DNA from: Halisarca cf. caerulea
Taxonomy: Eukaryota > Porifera > Demospongiae > Chondrillida > Halisarcidae
Direction of reading: 5' to 3'
DNA length: 64,000 nt
Assembly: GCA_963170055.1 (NCBI GenBank)
Contig: CAUJGJ010000001.1
Coordinates: 1,699,501 to 1,763,500 of the forward strand
In this document: positions 12,201 to 23,000 of the stretch, in pieces
Layout: every line of letters starts with the position of its first letter
Numbering within the stretch: position 1 is the stretch's first letter
Notes under the pieces: model-generated
Seen by the model: the letters and a program-made list of their open reading frames with translations, nothing else
What the model was told of the DNA's origin: nothing
The model's database searches: none
Made by a program: the position numbers and the translations under genes

Positions 12201-13904
12201 AGTAAGCAGACATTCCATGTTGATGTGGTACACATCCCTTCATAATTATTCATAGCAATAGGAACAATATGCACACCATACAGACTCTCTCTCAGTAGTA
12301 TACTGTATAGTACGTGTATACGAGATACTTTATGTTCCTGAAAAACTAGACAAAACAAAACAAAATTGCACGCATGGCTTTGCCATCTCTCTACAAATGT
12401 TACTTGGGCCATTGTGCACCGTAGTACAGTGGTAGAAATAGCATTTGACATTTGCTAGGCCAAACGGTTGACCCAGTGTTATATTGGTAGGACATTTTGA
12501 AGATTGGTCAGCCATTTCTAACCATCAGAGATTATGTATGTACGTATATACATGTGTATATACATAATACACAGGAATCTTTAGCACTGAACCTTGAGAT
12601 TGGCAAAACAAATTGGCACTCAACTGTAATAGCCGATATCAGAGACTCAGCTCTCAGTTTAGTAGTCAGCCAAATGGCTTACCCAACTCAATTTTGGCCT
12701 GCTGTATTCATGCTTTGTTCAGGAAATGGCAGATGGCAGGCAGCTATTTCTAGCTCTGATAGCATACACAACACCTACTATATAGCATTTAATACAGTTA
12801 CTGTAGCTGTGTTACGTAAATTAAGCTGCAATATTCCTATACTGAACAGGTCCTGATATAACATTCATTGGAACAACAGTTGGAGCATCAGCTGGTCTAC
12901 TCCTTGTCATAATACTGATAGCTGTTGTAGGGTGTGTGCTATGGACAAGACAGAGAAAGCCTAAAACACACACTCAATCTGTGAATTATACCAAAGGAGC
13001 CCTCAAGATGGGAGGTGAGGGAAGGTCAGAGAAGGAGGCACATCAGGAGGGTACAGTTGTAGCCAACACCAGTGAAAGTGGAGCAATGTATTGTAAACCA
13101 GATATTGTGGACAAGAAAAACACCTCTACAGCAGAGGAGGATGTCTGTAACATAGGTAAGAATGGGACTGTAAGTCCTCTATATCAGAGCACCACCAGTA
13201 CTGTATCCCCTGACAACAATGGCACGGGCAGCACTCACACACCTCATGACCATGAATATAGTTCAGTCGACGCCTTCATTGAAGGAGACAATAGGAAGGA
13301 CAAAACAGCTGGCACTGAGCAGGAACACTCACTGGACTACAACAGCAAGTATCTATACACACAACCCATACCCAAGTCACTCAGGAAAACCAAACATGTT
13401 ACAGATGGGGCATCTGATACAGCATTGAAAACAGCTAAAGAAGGCCCCCTATCACATAAAGCAACTAAATATGATGATCCCTCTCCTTGTGGCGAGGGGG
13501 ACTATCAAGTGGTTGAAATAAAGTCTGATGAGCACCAAACTGACAAAGAACACACCCAAAAAGGAAGAGGAAGTGATCCCGTGACTGAGGCCCTTTACAC
13601 ACGGCCCATGAAATCCAAATCTCGCAAAATCACAACAGGTTCCGTCCAGTTCACGGATCCTATGTTCGCCACCCTCCCTACCAAAGAGGAGGATTTGTAC
13701 ACACTACCTGACAAGGGCCAAAAGCACACAAACAAGGCCAAAGGAGGGAGTCATGAATACACTAATCTGTCTGCTTCAACCATGGATCCAGAAAACTTGT
13801 ACTCACTCCCAGATAAGAAAACAAAGGTTGAGAACCACAAAGCACTAGAGAGTGGACCACACAACACAGAAGAAGAGGAATACATACAGAGAACAAATCC
13901 CTAA
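9202..13904 (+). CDS. Receptor gene 2: Ig-Ig-FN3-FN3 transmembrane receptor with YxxP-rich tail (type I)
   Basis: Predicted exons are 9202-9247, 9330-9350, 9535-9849, 10029-10334, 10480-10779, 10861-11151, 11309-11419, 12145-12201 and 12850-13904; they total 2502 nt (833 aa), all phase 1. The signal peptide is MDRVILQLASLALAI and the micro-exon reads VLCPGHK. Ig1, Ig2 and both FN3 domains match gene 1 closely. The stalk has two exons, the second (ITMATPGQN...) shared only with gene 3. After the helix (GASAGLLLVIILIAVVG) and a basic anchor comes a tail of about 320 residues with Tyr motifs LYTQP, LYTRP, LYTLP and LYSLP (YxxP, the type bound by Crk/Nck SH2 domains), plus EYSSV, DYQVV and EYTNL. 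No kinase or other enzymatic domain is visible. The gene is a segmental duplicate of gene 3. Receptor architecture is certain in outline; signalling through phosphotyrosine is inferred. Confidence 0.87.
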
Positions 13905-15304
13905 GGCAACCACACTTAAAACAAGAGTGCAGGTGCCTCCTTACAATTTATGTACATGCAGCCAGTGAGCATGTTTCAACAAAACCTACTACTGTACATG
14001 TATATAGTTGTACAATAATAATACACAATAAGCAGCAATGAATATAAAGTTTTATTCATAATCGTAACATTTGGAGTATAGTAATACCGTACTAATGGTA
14101 CAGTAACACACAGTTGACATGTTACAGTATTCACACCACTGTGTGTGTGTATAAGAAAATACAATTCAATTTTGTTAATGTCTCAACACACTTTCAGCAA
14201 AAAATAGGAGTAAACTCAAAGCAATATTTGGAGTTTGTGCACAAATTCAAGAACATGACAATATATTACAGTCTGCCTGTCTACAAAAGATACCTTGAAA
14301 AGCGATCAGCAGGCCTAGATGTACATATTGTATTATGTACACATAGGCTGAGTGTGCTTCATATGTATGCAACCAACTACTACAGTACATACAGTACATA
14401 TACAATGGTACAATCAAAGTGGGTGCAATTCAGCTACAGTGCTGATTAAAATTATGTTACCATGAAAACGCGCTTCAAGCAAGGTTATCCCGAGGACGTC
14501 CGCAAGTACTCGGGCGAGTACTATCGTGTATTAACACATTGAACGTGTAGTTACTCAAACCATAGGGTTTGTATTATCTATGCTCAAACTTTCCAATTCG
14601 TAATGTGAATCTTGTTGGATCTTATCGCACTGTGACAAGGTCTTGAATGGCTCAAAAAACGAACGAAAAGAAAATGCAGCGAAATGGTTGTAGTCAAGGT
14701 ACAAGGGCCTGGTAAATTGTGTGAACGTCTAGTACATATTCTAGGAGATGTCAGCAACAACATACAAGGGACAAAAGTTAAGTTAGTTGGACTGACAACC
14801 CCGAAGCAGAAAAAGACTAATCTACAGAAAGAGCAAGTCCTGTTGAGCAGCATGAAAAATGGTGCTTTAGCCTCAAGCAGTACATATCATACACATCCAG
14901 TATTAATAAGAAGGTGGAAAGACAGCAATCCTGTCTGCACCAAAACAGCCAATGCATGCATAAGTGAAAGCTTGTGAAAACAGAATTCTCCTATACCAAG
15001 GGTTAGTTGGAGCCAGGAACATTGCCATATACAGCACCTCCAGGTGCTTACAGTACTGCTGAAAAAGTAGCTCCTTCAAATACGTATTAAGTTATATAAA
15101 AATTAGATATAATCATACTAGCATGCATATAGGCTGAGAACAAGTGTGCTTCAAATGTATTCAACAAACTACAGTACATACAGTACATACTGTACATACA
15201 GTACATACAGTACACGCAGTACATACAGTATATACAGTACATACAGTACATACAGTACATACAGTACATGCAGTACATACAGTACACACAGTACATACAG
15301 TACA
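13905..15304. other. 3' flank of gene 2 with an unexplained insertion
   Basis: The first about 500 bp and the last about 400 bp match the 3' flank of gene 3 (24022-25105). A block of about 400 bp near 14460-14880 has no counterpart there and is an insertion of unknown kind; it carries the palindromic stretch agtactcgggcgagtact. An open frame at 14684-14977 runs through it, but no domain was recognised and it is not called as a gene. Confidence 0.5.
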
Positions 15305-15316
15305 TACAGTACATAT

Positions 15317-15319
<3 letters not shown>
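15171..15319. repeat. TACAGTACA minisatellite, left part of the retroelement target
   Basis: About 15 imperfect copies of tacagtacaca/tacatacag. The same array continues on the other side of the retroelement at 18691-18735, and an uninterrupted paralogous array is at 25021-25105. Confidence 0.85.
15305..15319. repeat. Left target-site duplication of the retroelement
   Basis: The 15-mer tacagtacatatagt abuts the poly(T) and is repeated exactly at 18691-18705 on the far side of the element. Confidence 0.8.
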
Positions 15320-15361
<42 letters not shown>

Positions 15362-18300
15362 TATTATCAAACAATACTATACAATAGAAAATAATAATTA
15401 CAGATGGAGTAACTGTATAGGAAAAAGTATTGTCATAAACATGCAGAAATAGATAGATAATATTTGATATACTGAAATAGTCAGACATTAATTGACCATT
15501 GATTCACTAACAGCCAGATCAGTGGCTGCAGGGAATCGTGGGATCACATGGCGACTTGATCTGGAGCCTCGGATGCAGAGAATTGATGAGCGAAGCAATG
15601 AGAATGACAAGTGGCATCGAAGCCAGCCCATTGTTGTGCTGTACGGTTGATGTCGCTTCCTTGCAAGTAGGGAGGCTAGACGACTGTAGAAGATGGTGGA
15701 CTGTCTCCCCATGCCTCCGGTGGTGCTAAACACTAAGGGGGTGAATGAGCCATGCTCCACCTCGATAATCCTCTGTTCGTATGCCCTCTTCTTAGATTTC
15801 TCGTGGTGGCTGAAACATGCTGCAAGTGAGAACCTCTGGTTGGACTTAGCAAAAGGGTTGAATACCTTTACATCAAAAAATGCTTTCTGTCCATTGGTCC
15901 AGAAGTCTCTCGCTGCGATGTCAGCTCTTGCTTCATCTTGATGGTTGGATGAGATGAGGGTCAGTGTTTCACCAGTGAGAGGTTGAAGAGCGGGCTCCAA
16001 GCTAACATCGGGGCATACTTCTGTTAGCAGAGTGCCAGTCAGATCTCTGATCTCGTTATGACGGATGGTTGGTAGTGCTCCACGTGGGCAGCTCAGTGCA
16101 TGGTCAATGGTAAAGCTTTCGCTGCATACACATGTCGAAGGCATTCTTTCTGGCATCCATCCATACCTCAGACTTATGGCATCACGAAACTCACTTTTGG
16201 TGAGAGAGAATCCGTACTTCTCAAGAGGCATTGCAGTTAGCCAGCTGGAGGATCCTTTGTCCTTGGCCAGTTCAGTGGCTTTGGACAAGTGGTCGGGCAA
16301 ACTGAGATTGGAGGCACTATCAACTTGAGCTTTCCTTCTTTCTGACTTGACACACTGTTTTAGTTCTTTCTGCTTGGACACAGCTTCTGCAGTGAGTGAT
16401 GGCTGATGGTCAAGGATGAGGTCAACGATGGGGCTGCAAATACGTTTGGATGCCTGGAACTGTGATATTGCTGATTTCGTAAAATCTGGAATATCAAGGC
16501 CTCCGAGACGACAGGGCAGTGCTAGTAGCTCTCGTTCAACATCAGAGATTGGGGCTCTGCCAGTGAGGGCAGGAATGAACTCATGTCTAATGATGTCTTC
16601 AATAGGACCTAGGCAATCAGCAGTACGTGGCGTAGTTCGCATGAAGTAGTTCAATGAACTTTTCATACCATGAACAAAACAAGAGTAAGCAGCTTGAGGT
16701 TCTATTGATGCAATGCTAGAGAGGATGTGTAACTCATCTGACCATTTCTGGATCTTCTTCTTGAAGAAGTTCTCCAGGAAGAGATCTTCTCCAATGGCTG
16801 ATCCAAGGTGCTTGTGACCGTCGGTAGTAATACTTACCCCATGGTCCTTGAACAACTCTTGGGCAAGATCAAAGTGCTGTTCTTTTACGACTAGCCTGGA
16901 TTTGCTTGGGTTAGGGTAATAGCCGAAGGCAGGTCCCAGCTCATTCAGTTGGTTCCACCAAGCCAAGAGGTCGGTAAGATTTCCTCCGGCGGAGGCATCA
17001 TCCGCAAACCACAATTGTGGGGTGAGATGATTGAGCTTGCGAATGAGAGGGACAACCCCAAGTGCGTACATTGCTGTAGCAAGTGGATCACCTTGAGTGG
17101 TGCCTTCACGCGATAGTAGAGTTTGGCCTTCAATGAACAAACAGGAGTGGTTTCGATAAGTGTTAGTTAGGACTACAGCAAGTGCTGGACAAAGAGAGTG
17201 GATGTTCAGCAATGCAGTCTGGCAATTTAGGAGATTGAATGCATTTGATGCATCTACAAATAAGGCACCTTCAGTGGTAGATTCCTCAAATAATGCTCTC
17301 ATTGAGTGGATGCCAATCTCACAGCCTGCTTCCAATCCTGCACACAGTTGAGTTGTGCCTGCTACTTGCTTGATTTCATCATAGATGATGGAAATGATGG
17401 CTTTGTTGACAATACGTCTGGACACTTCTCCAATACCAATGGGTCTCACACCGGGCATTTTGTTTAGCGCAATCAGTCTACAGGCTAGAAAACCACCGAG
17501 GCCTTTGGGATCAACATAGGTTGTGGCAATTTTCTTTGCAACCAATGCAAGACTTGTGCAGAGATCATCAGACACTTGTTGAAATGACGTACATATCCTC
17601 CTCCAAAAGTTGGCATCTGCCCCGGATGGACCAGCACCACCAGTTGTTCGTAGTGCTGCTGCTCGTATGGATTCAGCATCGATGGATTCGAAAATGACTG
17701 GATGAAAGTCAAGCTCTTGGTCACTCAGGATGGCATCGGGGTTAACCTCACTTCCTGGTGGATGCTTTGATTTCAAATCATCGAGGACAGTTCGATCACT
17801 GCCATTGGTTGGAATGACCTTGTCGTGGATGGACATGACTGACATCTCTGAAGAGGATAAAAGTCTCATTGCAGCTTTTACTCTCCCTTTTCTCATCAAT
17901 TTGCCAAAAGACTTGGCAATGCTGTCTTGTTTTGGTCGAGAGAGTGAAGACAGCCTCTGTTGAATAACACCTCCTTCACGAAGGAGCTCAGCAATGTCAC
18001 CTTTGTGCCAAAGTGATAGTCTCCTCTGAAGACACGAGATGTGGTCTTTGACTTTGGCTTTTGGGGAGGGTTTCTGAAGGAGAAGAGGAGGAAGAATCAT
18101 GGCAGCATTCAGTGAAACAGCTTCAAGTGCACTCGATTCTCCATAGGCTCGAAATAAACGAGACAATTCTAGGACAAATTCTTTGCCGACTTTCCCAGTT
18201 GGAATTGGAAAAATATTATGGCGCCAATGAACAACTTCTTGATAGGCTTTATCAACCATTGCGATGAAATGTGTACTATCGATGGAGTTATTCCAGCGAA

Positions 18301-18690
18301 AATTTGGACTGCTGAGAGGAGTGAACGAAGGGAGATCAAATCTGTCGTCTGCAGGAGTGATAGGGATAGTGGCATCTTGCGGCGAATCATCAGGAGTATT
18401 CAAGGGTTGACAACTTGTAATGGTTGAACCTTGATTTTCACATTTACCAAGCCGATTTGGTTGACAATCTGAGCACGACCGACCGTTCTTGACACAGGAA
18501 CAGTTGTGGCAGCGACCGCGCGTGCCGCACAAACAACAAGGGGGCATCTTGAGTCAGAAACAGACGGTAATCCTTTAGAATCTGGATCAGGACATTCAAC
18601 AACCAATTGGTCAAGGTAAAACAATCAAATAACCATCTTTAAGCAAACACTTGATTCGGGTGTGCCGCCATTTTCTCGATTTCGTGAACC
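15319..18690 (-). mobile_element. Full-length non-LTR retrotransposon with poly(A) tail and 15-bp target duplication
   Basis: On the minus strand the element runs from 18690 (5' end, about 143 nt leader) through a single ORF (18547-15488) to a 3' untranslated region of about 130 nt and a poly(A) of about 41 nt, seen as the poly(T) at 15319-15359. The exact 15-bp repeat tacagtacatatagt on both sides (15305-15319 and 18691-18705) marks the target duplication. A matching unoccupied locus is at about 25021-25145, where the TACAGTACA array continues straight into the aaacttggtgcaaatcag block that here follows the element. Intact ORF, long A-tail and perfect duplication point to a recent insertion. 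Confidence 0.88.
15488..18547 (-). CDS. Retrotransposon polyprotein: Cys-rich N-terminus, reverse transcriptase, restriction-like endonuclease
   Basis: 1019 codons without interruption. Residues 4-37 form a cysteine-rich, probably nucleic-acid-binding segment (CCLCGTRGRCHNCSC...CSDC). The reverse transcriptase core spans about 290-590: LFVDASNAFN (429-438) matches motif A, GTTQGDPLA (482-490) motif B, and WFADDASAGG (513-522) motif C with the catalytic Asp pair. Towards the C-terminus, CVCSESFTIDHALSC (806-820) resembles the CCHC knuckle that precedes the endonuclease in R2/R4/NeSL-type elements. RADI (874-877) followed by FFDVKV (890-895) fits a PD-(D/E)XK nuclease core. No AP endonuclease, RNase H, integrase or LTR is seen. 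It would carry out target-primed reverse transcription. Clade assignment to the restriction-like-endonuclease group is inferred from motif order. Confidence 0.88.
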   Translation of the reverse strand: MPPCCLCGTRGRCHNCSCVKNGRSCSDCQPNRLGKCENQGSTITSCQPLNTPDDSPQDATIPITPADDRFDLPSFTPLSSPNFRWNNSIDSTHFIAMVDKAYQEVVHWRHNIFPIPTGKVGKEFVLELSRLFRAYGESSALEAVSLNAAMILPPLLLQKPSPKAKVKDHISCLQRRLSLWHKGDIAELLREGGVIQQRLSSLSRPKQDSIAKSFGKLMRKGRVKAAMRLLSSSEMSVMSIHDKVIPTNGSDRTVLDDLKSKHPPGSEVNPDAILSDQELDFHPVIFESIDAESIRAAALRTTGGAGPSGADANFWRRICTSFQQVSDDLCTSLALVAKKIATTYVDPKGLGGFLACRLIALNKMPGVRPIGIGEVSRRIVNKAIISIIYDEIKQVAGTTQLCAGLEAGCEIGIHSMRALFEESTTEGALFVDASNAFNLLNCQTALLNIHSLCPALAVVLTNTYRNHSCLFIEGQTLLSREGTTQGDPLATAMYALGVVPLIRKLNHLTPQLWFADDASAGGNLTDLLAWWNQLNELGPAFGYYPNPSKSRLVVKEQHFDLAQELFKDHGVSITTDGHKHLGSAIGEDLFLENFFKKKIQKWSDELHILSSIASIEPQAAYSCFVHGMKSSLNYFMRTTPRTADCLGPIEDIIRHEFIPALTGRAPISDVERELLALPCRLGGLDIPDFTKSAISQFQASKRICSPIVDLILDHQPSLTAEAVSKQKELKQCVKSERRKAQVDSASNLSLPDHLSKATELAKDKGSSSWLTAMPLEKYGFSLTKSEFRDAISLRYGWMPERMPSTCVCSESFTIDHALSCPRGALPTIRHNEIRDLTGTLLTEVCPDVSLEPALQPLTGETLTLISSNHQDEARADIAARDFWTNGQKAFFDVKVFNPFAKSNQRFSLAACFSHHEKSKKRAYEQRIIEVEHGSFTPLVFSTTGGMGRQSTIFYSRLASLLARKRHQPYSTTMGWLRCHLSFSLLRSSILCIRGSRSSRHVIPRFPAATDLAVSESMVN

Positions 18691-18735
18691 TACAGTACAT
18701 ATAGTACATATAATACATACAGTACATACAGTACA
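18691..18735. repeat. Right target-site duplication and remainder of the TACAGTACA array
   Basis: It begins with the exact duplication tacagtacatatagt (18691-18705) and continues with acatacagtacatacagtac, then the single-copy block shared with 25130-25170. Confidence 0.8.
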
Positions 18736-19017
18736 ATCAAACTTGGTGCAAATCAGGTACATATTGTCGAAAATTTAACATGCTAATTTGACACTTCCAT
18801 GATTTATAAACACATACATGTGAATTAACAGCGAGTTTACCCCTTGCTGCTCTGCTTGCAATTTTATTAAATTGGAGAGGACACAGATACAAGCTACATA
18901 CCACATATCATATCATGTTGAGAAGGATAATGGTTACATGATCTGAATACTGGCCATTTGCATCCATGTTCTTCAGGACCAGTTGAAACACACACCTGAT
19001 AATATAACAGATGCAGA

Positions 19018-19100
19018 CACTGTATCACCATACAATGTACTTCACACCAACAACCTCACTGGAGGGTACCCAATGGACAGAGACTATCAACAGCACAAAT
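19018..19100 (+). pseudogene. Fragment of a receptor Ig2 exon
   Basis: About 83 bp closely resembling the middle of the Ig2 exons (compare 20965-21047): accatacaatgtacttcaca and the following ccaacaacctca...ggaggg...cccaatggacagagactatcaac. No acceptor, donor or remaining exon is next to it. It is a relic of a lost receptor copy or of a partial duplication. Confidence 0.75.
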
Positions 19101-19190
19101 GCATTCCTAGCAAAAGCAAATCCTCAACACGAGTACTAGTGTACTGTGCCTCAAAGGCATCACACACTCCTCCTATGTAGTATGGACAGC

Positions 19191-19442
19191 GTTCTCCCCA
19201 GGTATCTTAAGGCATGTCGGTTCAACATGCCTTCTTTAGTAAAATTTACTACTATTAGGAAAAAAAAACATGCACACGTTCATAGATTATTGAAAATCTA
19301 TGTTTAGTACAAATCATGCTAGTGCTTAACACTAAAGCTGCAAGCAATTTGAGATGCATTGTACATATACACATATGATGATGTATGTATGCACGTACAT
19401 ATGTACATATTCAACATGCATGAAATTATTTCTGGGGAGAAC
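19191..19442. mobile_element. GTTCTCCCCAG inverted-repeat element
   Basis: It starts gttctccccaggtatcttaa and ends tctggggagaac, short inverted termini. A copy in the opposite orientation is at 52316-52576. Non-coding, about 250 bp. Confidence 0.6.
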
Positions 19443-19525
19443 ACAGTATGGGCACATAGACAAAGTTGCAGACTGCTTAGTATGGTGCATATGGCAATAT
19501 GCAGGAAGCAGAAAAAATGAAAGAG

Positions 19526-19600
19526 AGCGTCACCACCCAGGATCAAACCAGGCAACTTGCGGGTGTGAGGCATGTGCGATGACCAATACGCTACCAGCTC
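19526..19600 (-). tRNA. tRNA-Val(CAC)-like pseudogene or SINE head
   Basis: Read on the minus strand, the segment contains an A-box-like GGTAGCGTATTGG, an anticodon-loop-like GCCTCACACCCGC (CAC anticodon) and a B-box-like GGTTTGATCCTGG, in the order and rough spacing of a tRNA-Val. The acceptor stem does not pair well and the T-stem needs wobble pairs, so a working tRNA is unlikely. A tRNA-derived SINE or a degenerate tRNA is more plausible. Confidence 0.35.
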
Positions 19601-20060
19601 AACTCCAGGATGCTCTTTTTCGATTTTCGTTTTCTTCCAGCACATGCAGCTAGAGATTAGGTAGATGAGTGGGTTGAGGGAGAATGTTCTTCGAATGGCT
19701 ATTAACTATGAGATGCAACCAGCAAGACAACTCCATGCAAGTGCATAGCCAGACCACAAGGAAGGGGATCTTTGCTAACTACCACATGATAAATTCTGAG
19801 GTTATAACGTTCCGCGAGTTTACAAAATGACAAAACTTTTTTCATTTTCAGTTCACAATCAAGTGTTCTATAGACAACAAAAGACTTTCATGTATATAAA
19901 ATGGTACTGTGGGCTACACACGGTACAGCAAGTGTTAAACATAAAACAACTTGTACACACATACTGTCCCTATAATTGGAATATTTACCAGATAAGGGCA
20001 TCAGACCACTGGACCCCACTAATAGTGACACACAGGAAAACAGCAGGTGAACAGTTCAAC

Positions 20061-23000
20061 ATGGACAGAGTGATACTTCAGTTGGTTTCTCTAGCATTAG
20101 CTGTTGGTGAGGCAACCTCAAACCTGAGCATGATGTACAAATGTACTAAAGTAACCGCAAATATGTATTTCTCCTTCCTCAACAGCTCTCTGCCCAGGAC
20201 ACAAAGGTGAGTACAGCACAATACCAGGTGGACACCTTAGTGAACGTAAAAACTGTGTATGTACACATGTACGTATATACTATAGCATGTACTGTACATG
20301 TGTACTTACAGTAGGTACACTGTACTCACATTCTACAACACATCAAAATTATAGTACACCATCATTGTCACTATCTCAGTGACTGTGGTCCTGGATGTGT
20401 ACACTCCCATTTCTACACTGGATAACAACACTACTCTACAATTGGGGACAACCTGCATCCTCCTCTGTAGGACTGGAGGACTACCACATGGGACAGACTA
20501 CAACTACACATGGACATGTCCTAACGGACCTTGTACCATTGGACAAGGAACAAACACCAACAGAGACACCTATGGGGACAGACTCTTACTCAACATACTC
20601 TCATACAGTGATGCAGGGACCTACACCTGTCAAGTTAGACTGGCTACAACAGGTCAACTACTGGGAATGGATCAGTTTGCCCTCAGAGTGGAAGGTATAT
20701 ACACATATATACATGTTATACATACACAGTACAAATTTATACTACATAGATGGCAAGGAACATGTTATAACAAGTGTCCACTCACCTCTTGTCAGCAATC
20801 CATAATAATTGCAGTAATACGTATGTGTACCTCCCTAATATTTACAGATACGTACATATGTTGTGCTCTACCAATTTCAGGTGGTATTGTCCTCCACAGT
20901 GGTGCCAACCTCATTCCAAATAATGACTTCATCACTAGTCTACAAGACATCACCTCTAGTACAACCATCACCATACAATGTACTTCACACCAACAACCTC
21001 ATTGGAGGGGACCCAATGGACAGACACTATCAACAATACAAAACAACACACTCCATCAGATCCTCAATGGGAACACATCAATACTTACTATTGACACTAA
21101 CAATCTCAGCAACTTCACTAATGGAAGGTTCTCCTGTAACACTACACAACACACAGCTAATGTCAACCTGTACATTGGACCAGGAGGTGAGGGGAGATAT
21201 ATACTGTACATATACATTTGTAGGTGCATGGGTCTATGTAAGGTAATGTTATGTATACTGCAATATTACCCTTTCATGCGCTTCCTGATTTCAAACATGC
21301 ACACATTCAACAATGCAGGGTCACTGCCAACACCAGGAGTAACTAGCCGTTTTAATGCCACTCATATTTATCTAAGCCTAGCACTAGAGACACTAGCCAA
21401 AGCAAATAGGTTCATTTTCAGTTATCAACGTCAAGATCTCAATGTACCACTCGAAGTGGAGTATCAAGAGGTAGTGGTGCCTGACGTCAATAGCTTCATA
21501 ATAAAAGAGATTTCCATACCAGGAGTGATGTATATGGTGAAGATATGGGCTGTGAATGGTAGTCAGTACAGTCTAGCACCAGTGTTAGTAGAAGCAATTC
21601 CATTGCAACTCGCACAAGGTATGTATAAACTATTCACAGACAATCTCAAGCAGCACCTGTTCCCATATATGACAAATACACTATACACCACTTCTGTGTA
21701 GTTCCCTCCAAACCAAGATTCCTCACTCTCACAACAACATTCACTCAAGGATTAGAGCTCAACTGGATACCACCAAAACAAACCAATGGACCAATTCTAT
21801 ATCAACTCAACTATCGAACAAATACCACACAGTTCACTACAGTTGATACAGCTGGTGATGACACCTACTACAACCTAACTGGATTACAACAGAACACAGC
21901 ATACTACATCAGAGTGGTGGCTGTTAGCAATATGACAGTTAATGGAGTAGCAAGGATTGAGGGAGAATGGATTACAGCTGCTACAGAGAGGGAAGGTTTG
22001 AATGGTATGTTACTGTACATGTATTCATGTATCCTGACTCTTGTGTCATATTCTTAGAAGTGAGAAATGAGACAACACATGCAACTCCACTACATGGATG
22101 GCACAATGACTCGCAGTACATAACATTTCCCCCTTTCCTTCACACACTATCATATCAAGTATGTCTGCTACTACAGTCAGCACAGCAATGCCTACAATAA
22201 GGGCTACTGTAACACCCTCTCCATACAGTATTCTAATTTCTGTCTCTGATATCAACAGTAAGTCCACATCATTCCTCCACGGAGTAGTTCAGACCAGTAT
22301 GCTACAGTATGTCCAAACGTACAGTAAATCTCTAAAACGTATCAATCTGCATGCATGAGTTAAAGAACACTTGCATGTGTACCAAGTACTATTCTTCACA
22401 AATCAGTGAAAGCCAATGTAGCCAATAGCATAGAATGCTAACTGAGAATGAACTTCGCTATATTGTGGATTTAGAACCCTCTACAATACAATACGTAAAA
22501 CTGTTTCTTGATTACCTTTTCTGCATTTATGAAGTTAATACAATGACAACACCTGGTCAAAACAGCAGCATATCTGTGGGTCTGGGTATCAAAAGTAAGC
22601 AGACATTCCATACGTTAGTGCGGTACATGCCACTTCATAATTATTCATAGCAGCAGGGGCAGCGTGTAGCAGGCAGTAGGGGCAGCGGGTAGCAGGCAGT
22701 AGGGGCAGCGGGTAGCAGGCAGTAGGGACAACATGCACACTACAGTAATATGTCTAGTGTACGTACAGTGTATACCAGATATGTACGTATAGTTTATGTT
22801 CCTGCAAAATCTAGACTAAAAGAAACAGAATGGCGTGCACGACTTTGTTACCCTCTTCATAAGTGATACAAGGGCCATTGTGCACCATAGTAGACACAAC
22901 ACCTACTGCAACAGTATTTTATAAAGTTACTGAAGCTGTACATTAAGCTCTGATATTTTATTCCATACTGAACAGGTCCTGATACAACATTCATTGGAGT

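Larger units (their letters stand above)
18736..20060. other. Spacer upstream of receptor gene 3
   Basis: No intact gene. It holds an Ig2-exon fragment (19018-19100), an inverted-repeat element (19191-19442), a tRNA-like sequence on the minus strand (about 19526-19600), and from about 19800 the 5' flank shared with gene 2. Confidence 0.6.

Noticed and set aside
15146..15452. Open frames with Val-His-Thr or Tyr-Ser-Thr repeats next to the retroelement
   Set aside because: Translations of the TACAGTACA array and of the poly(T).
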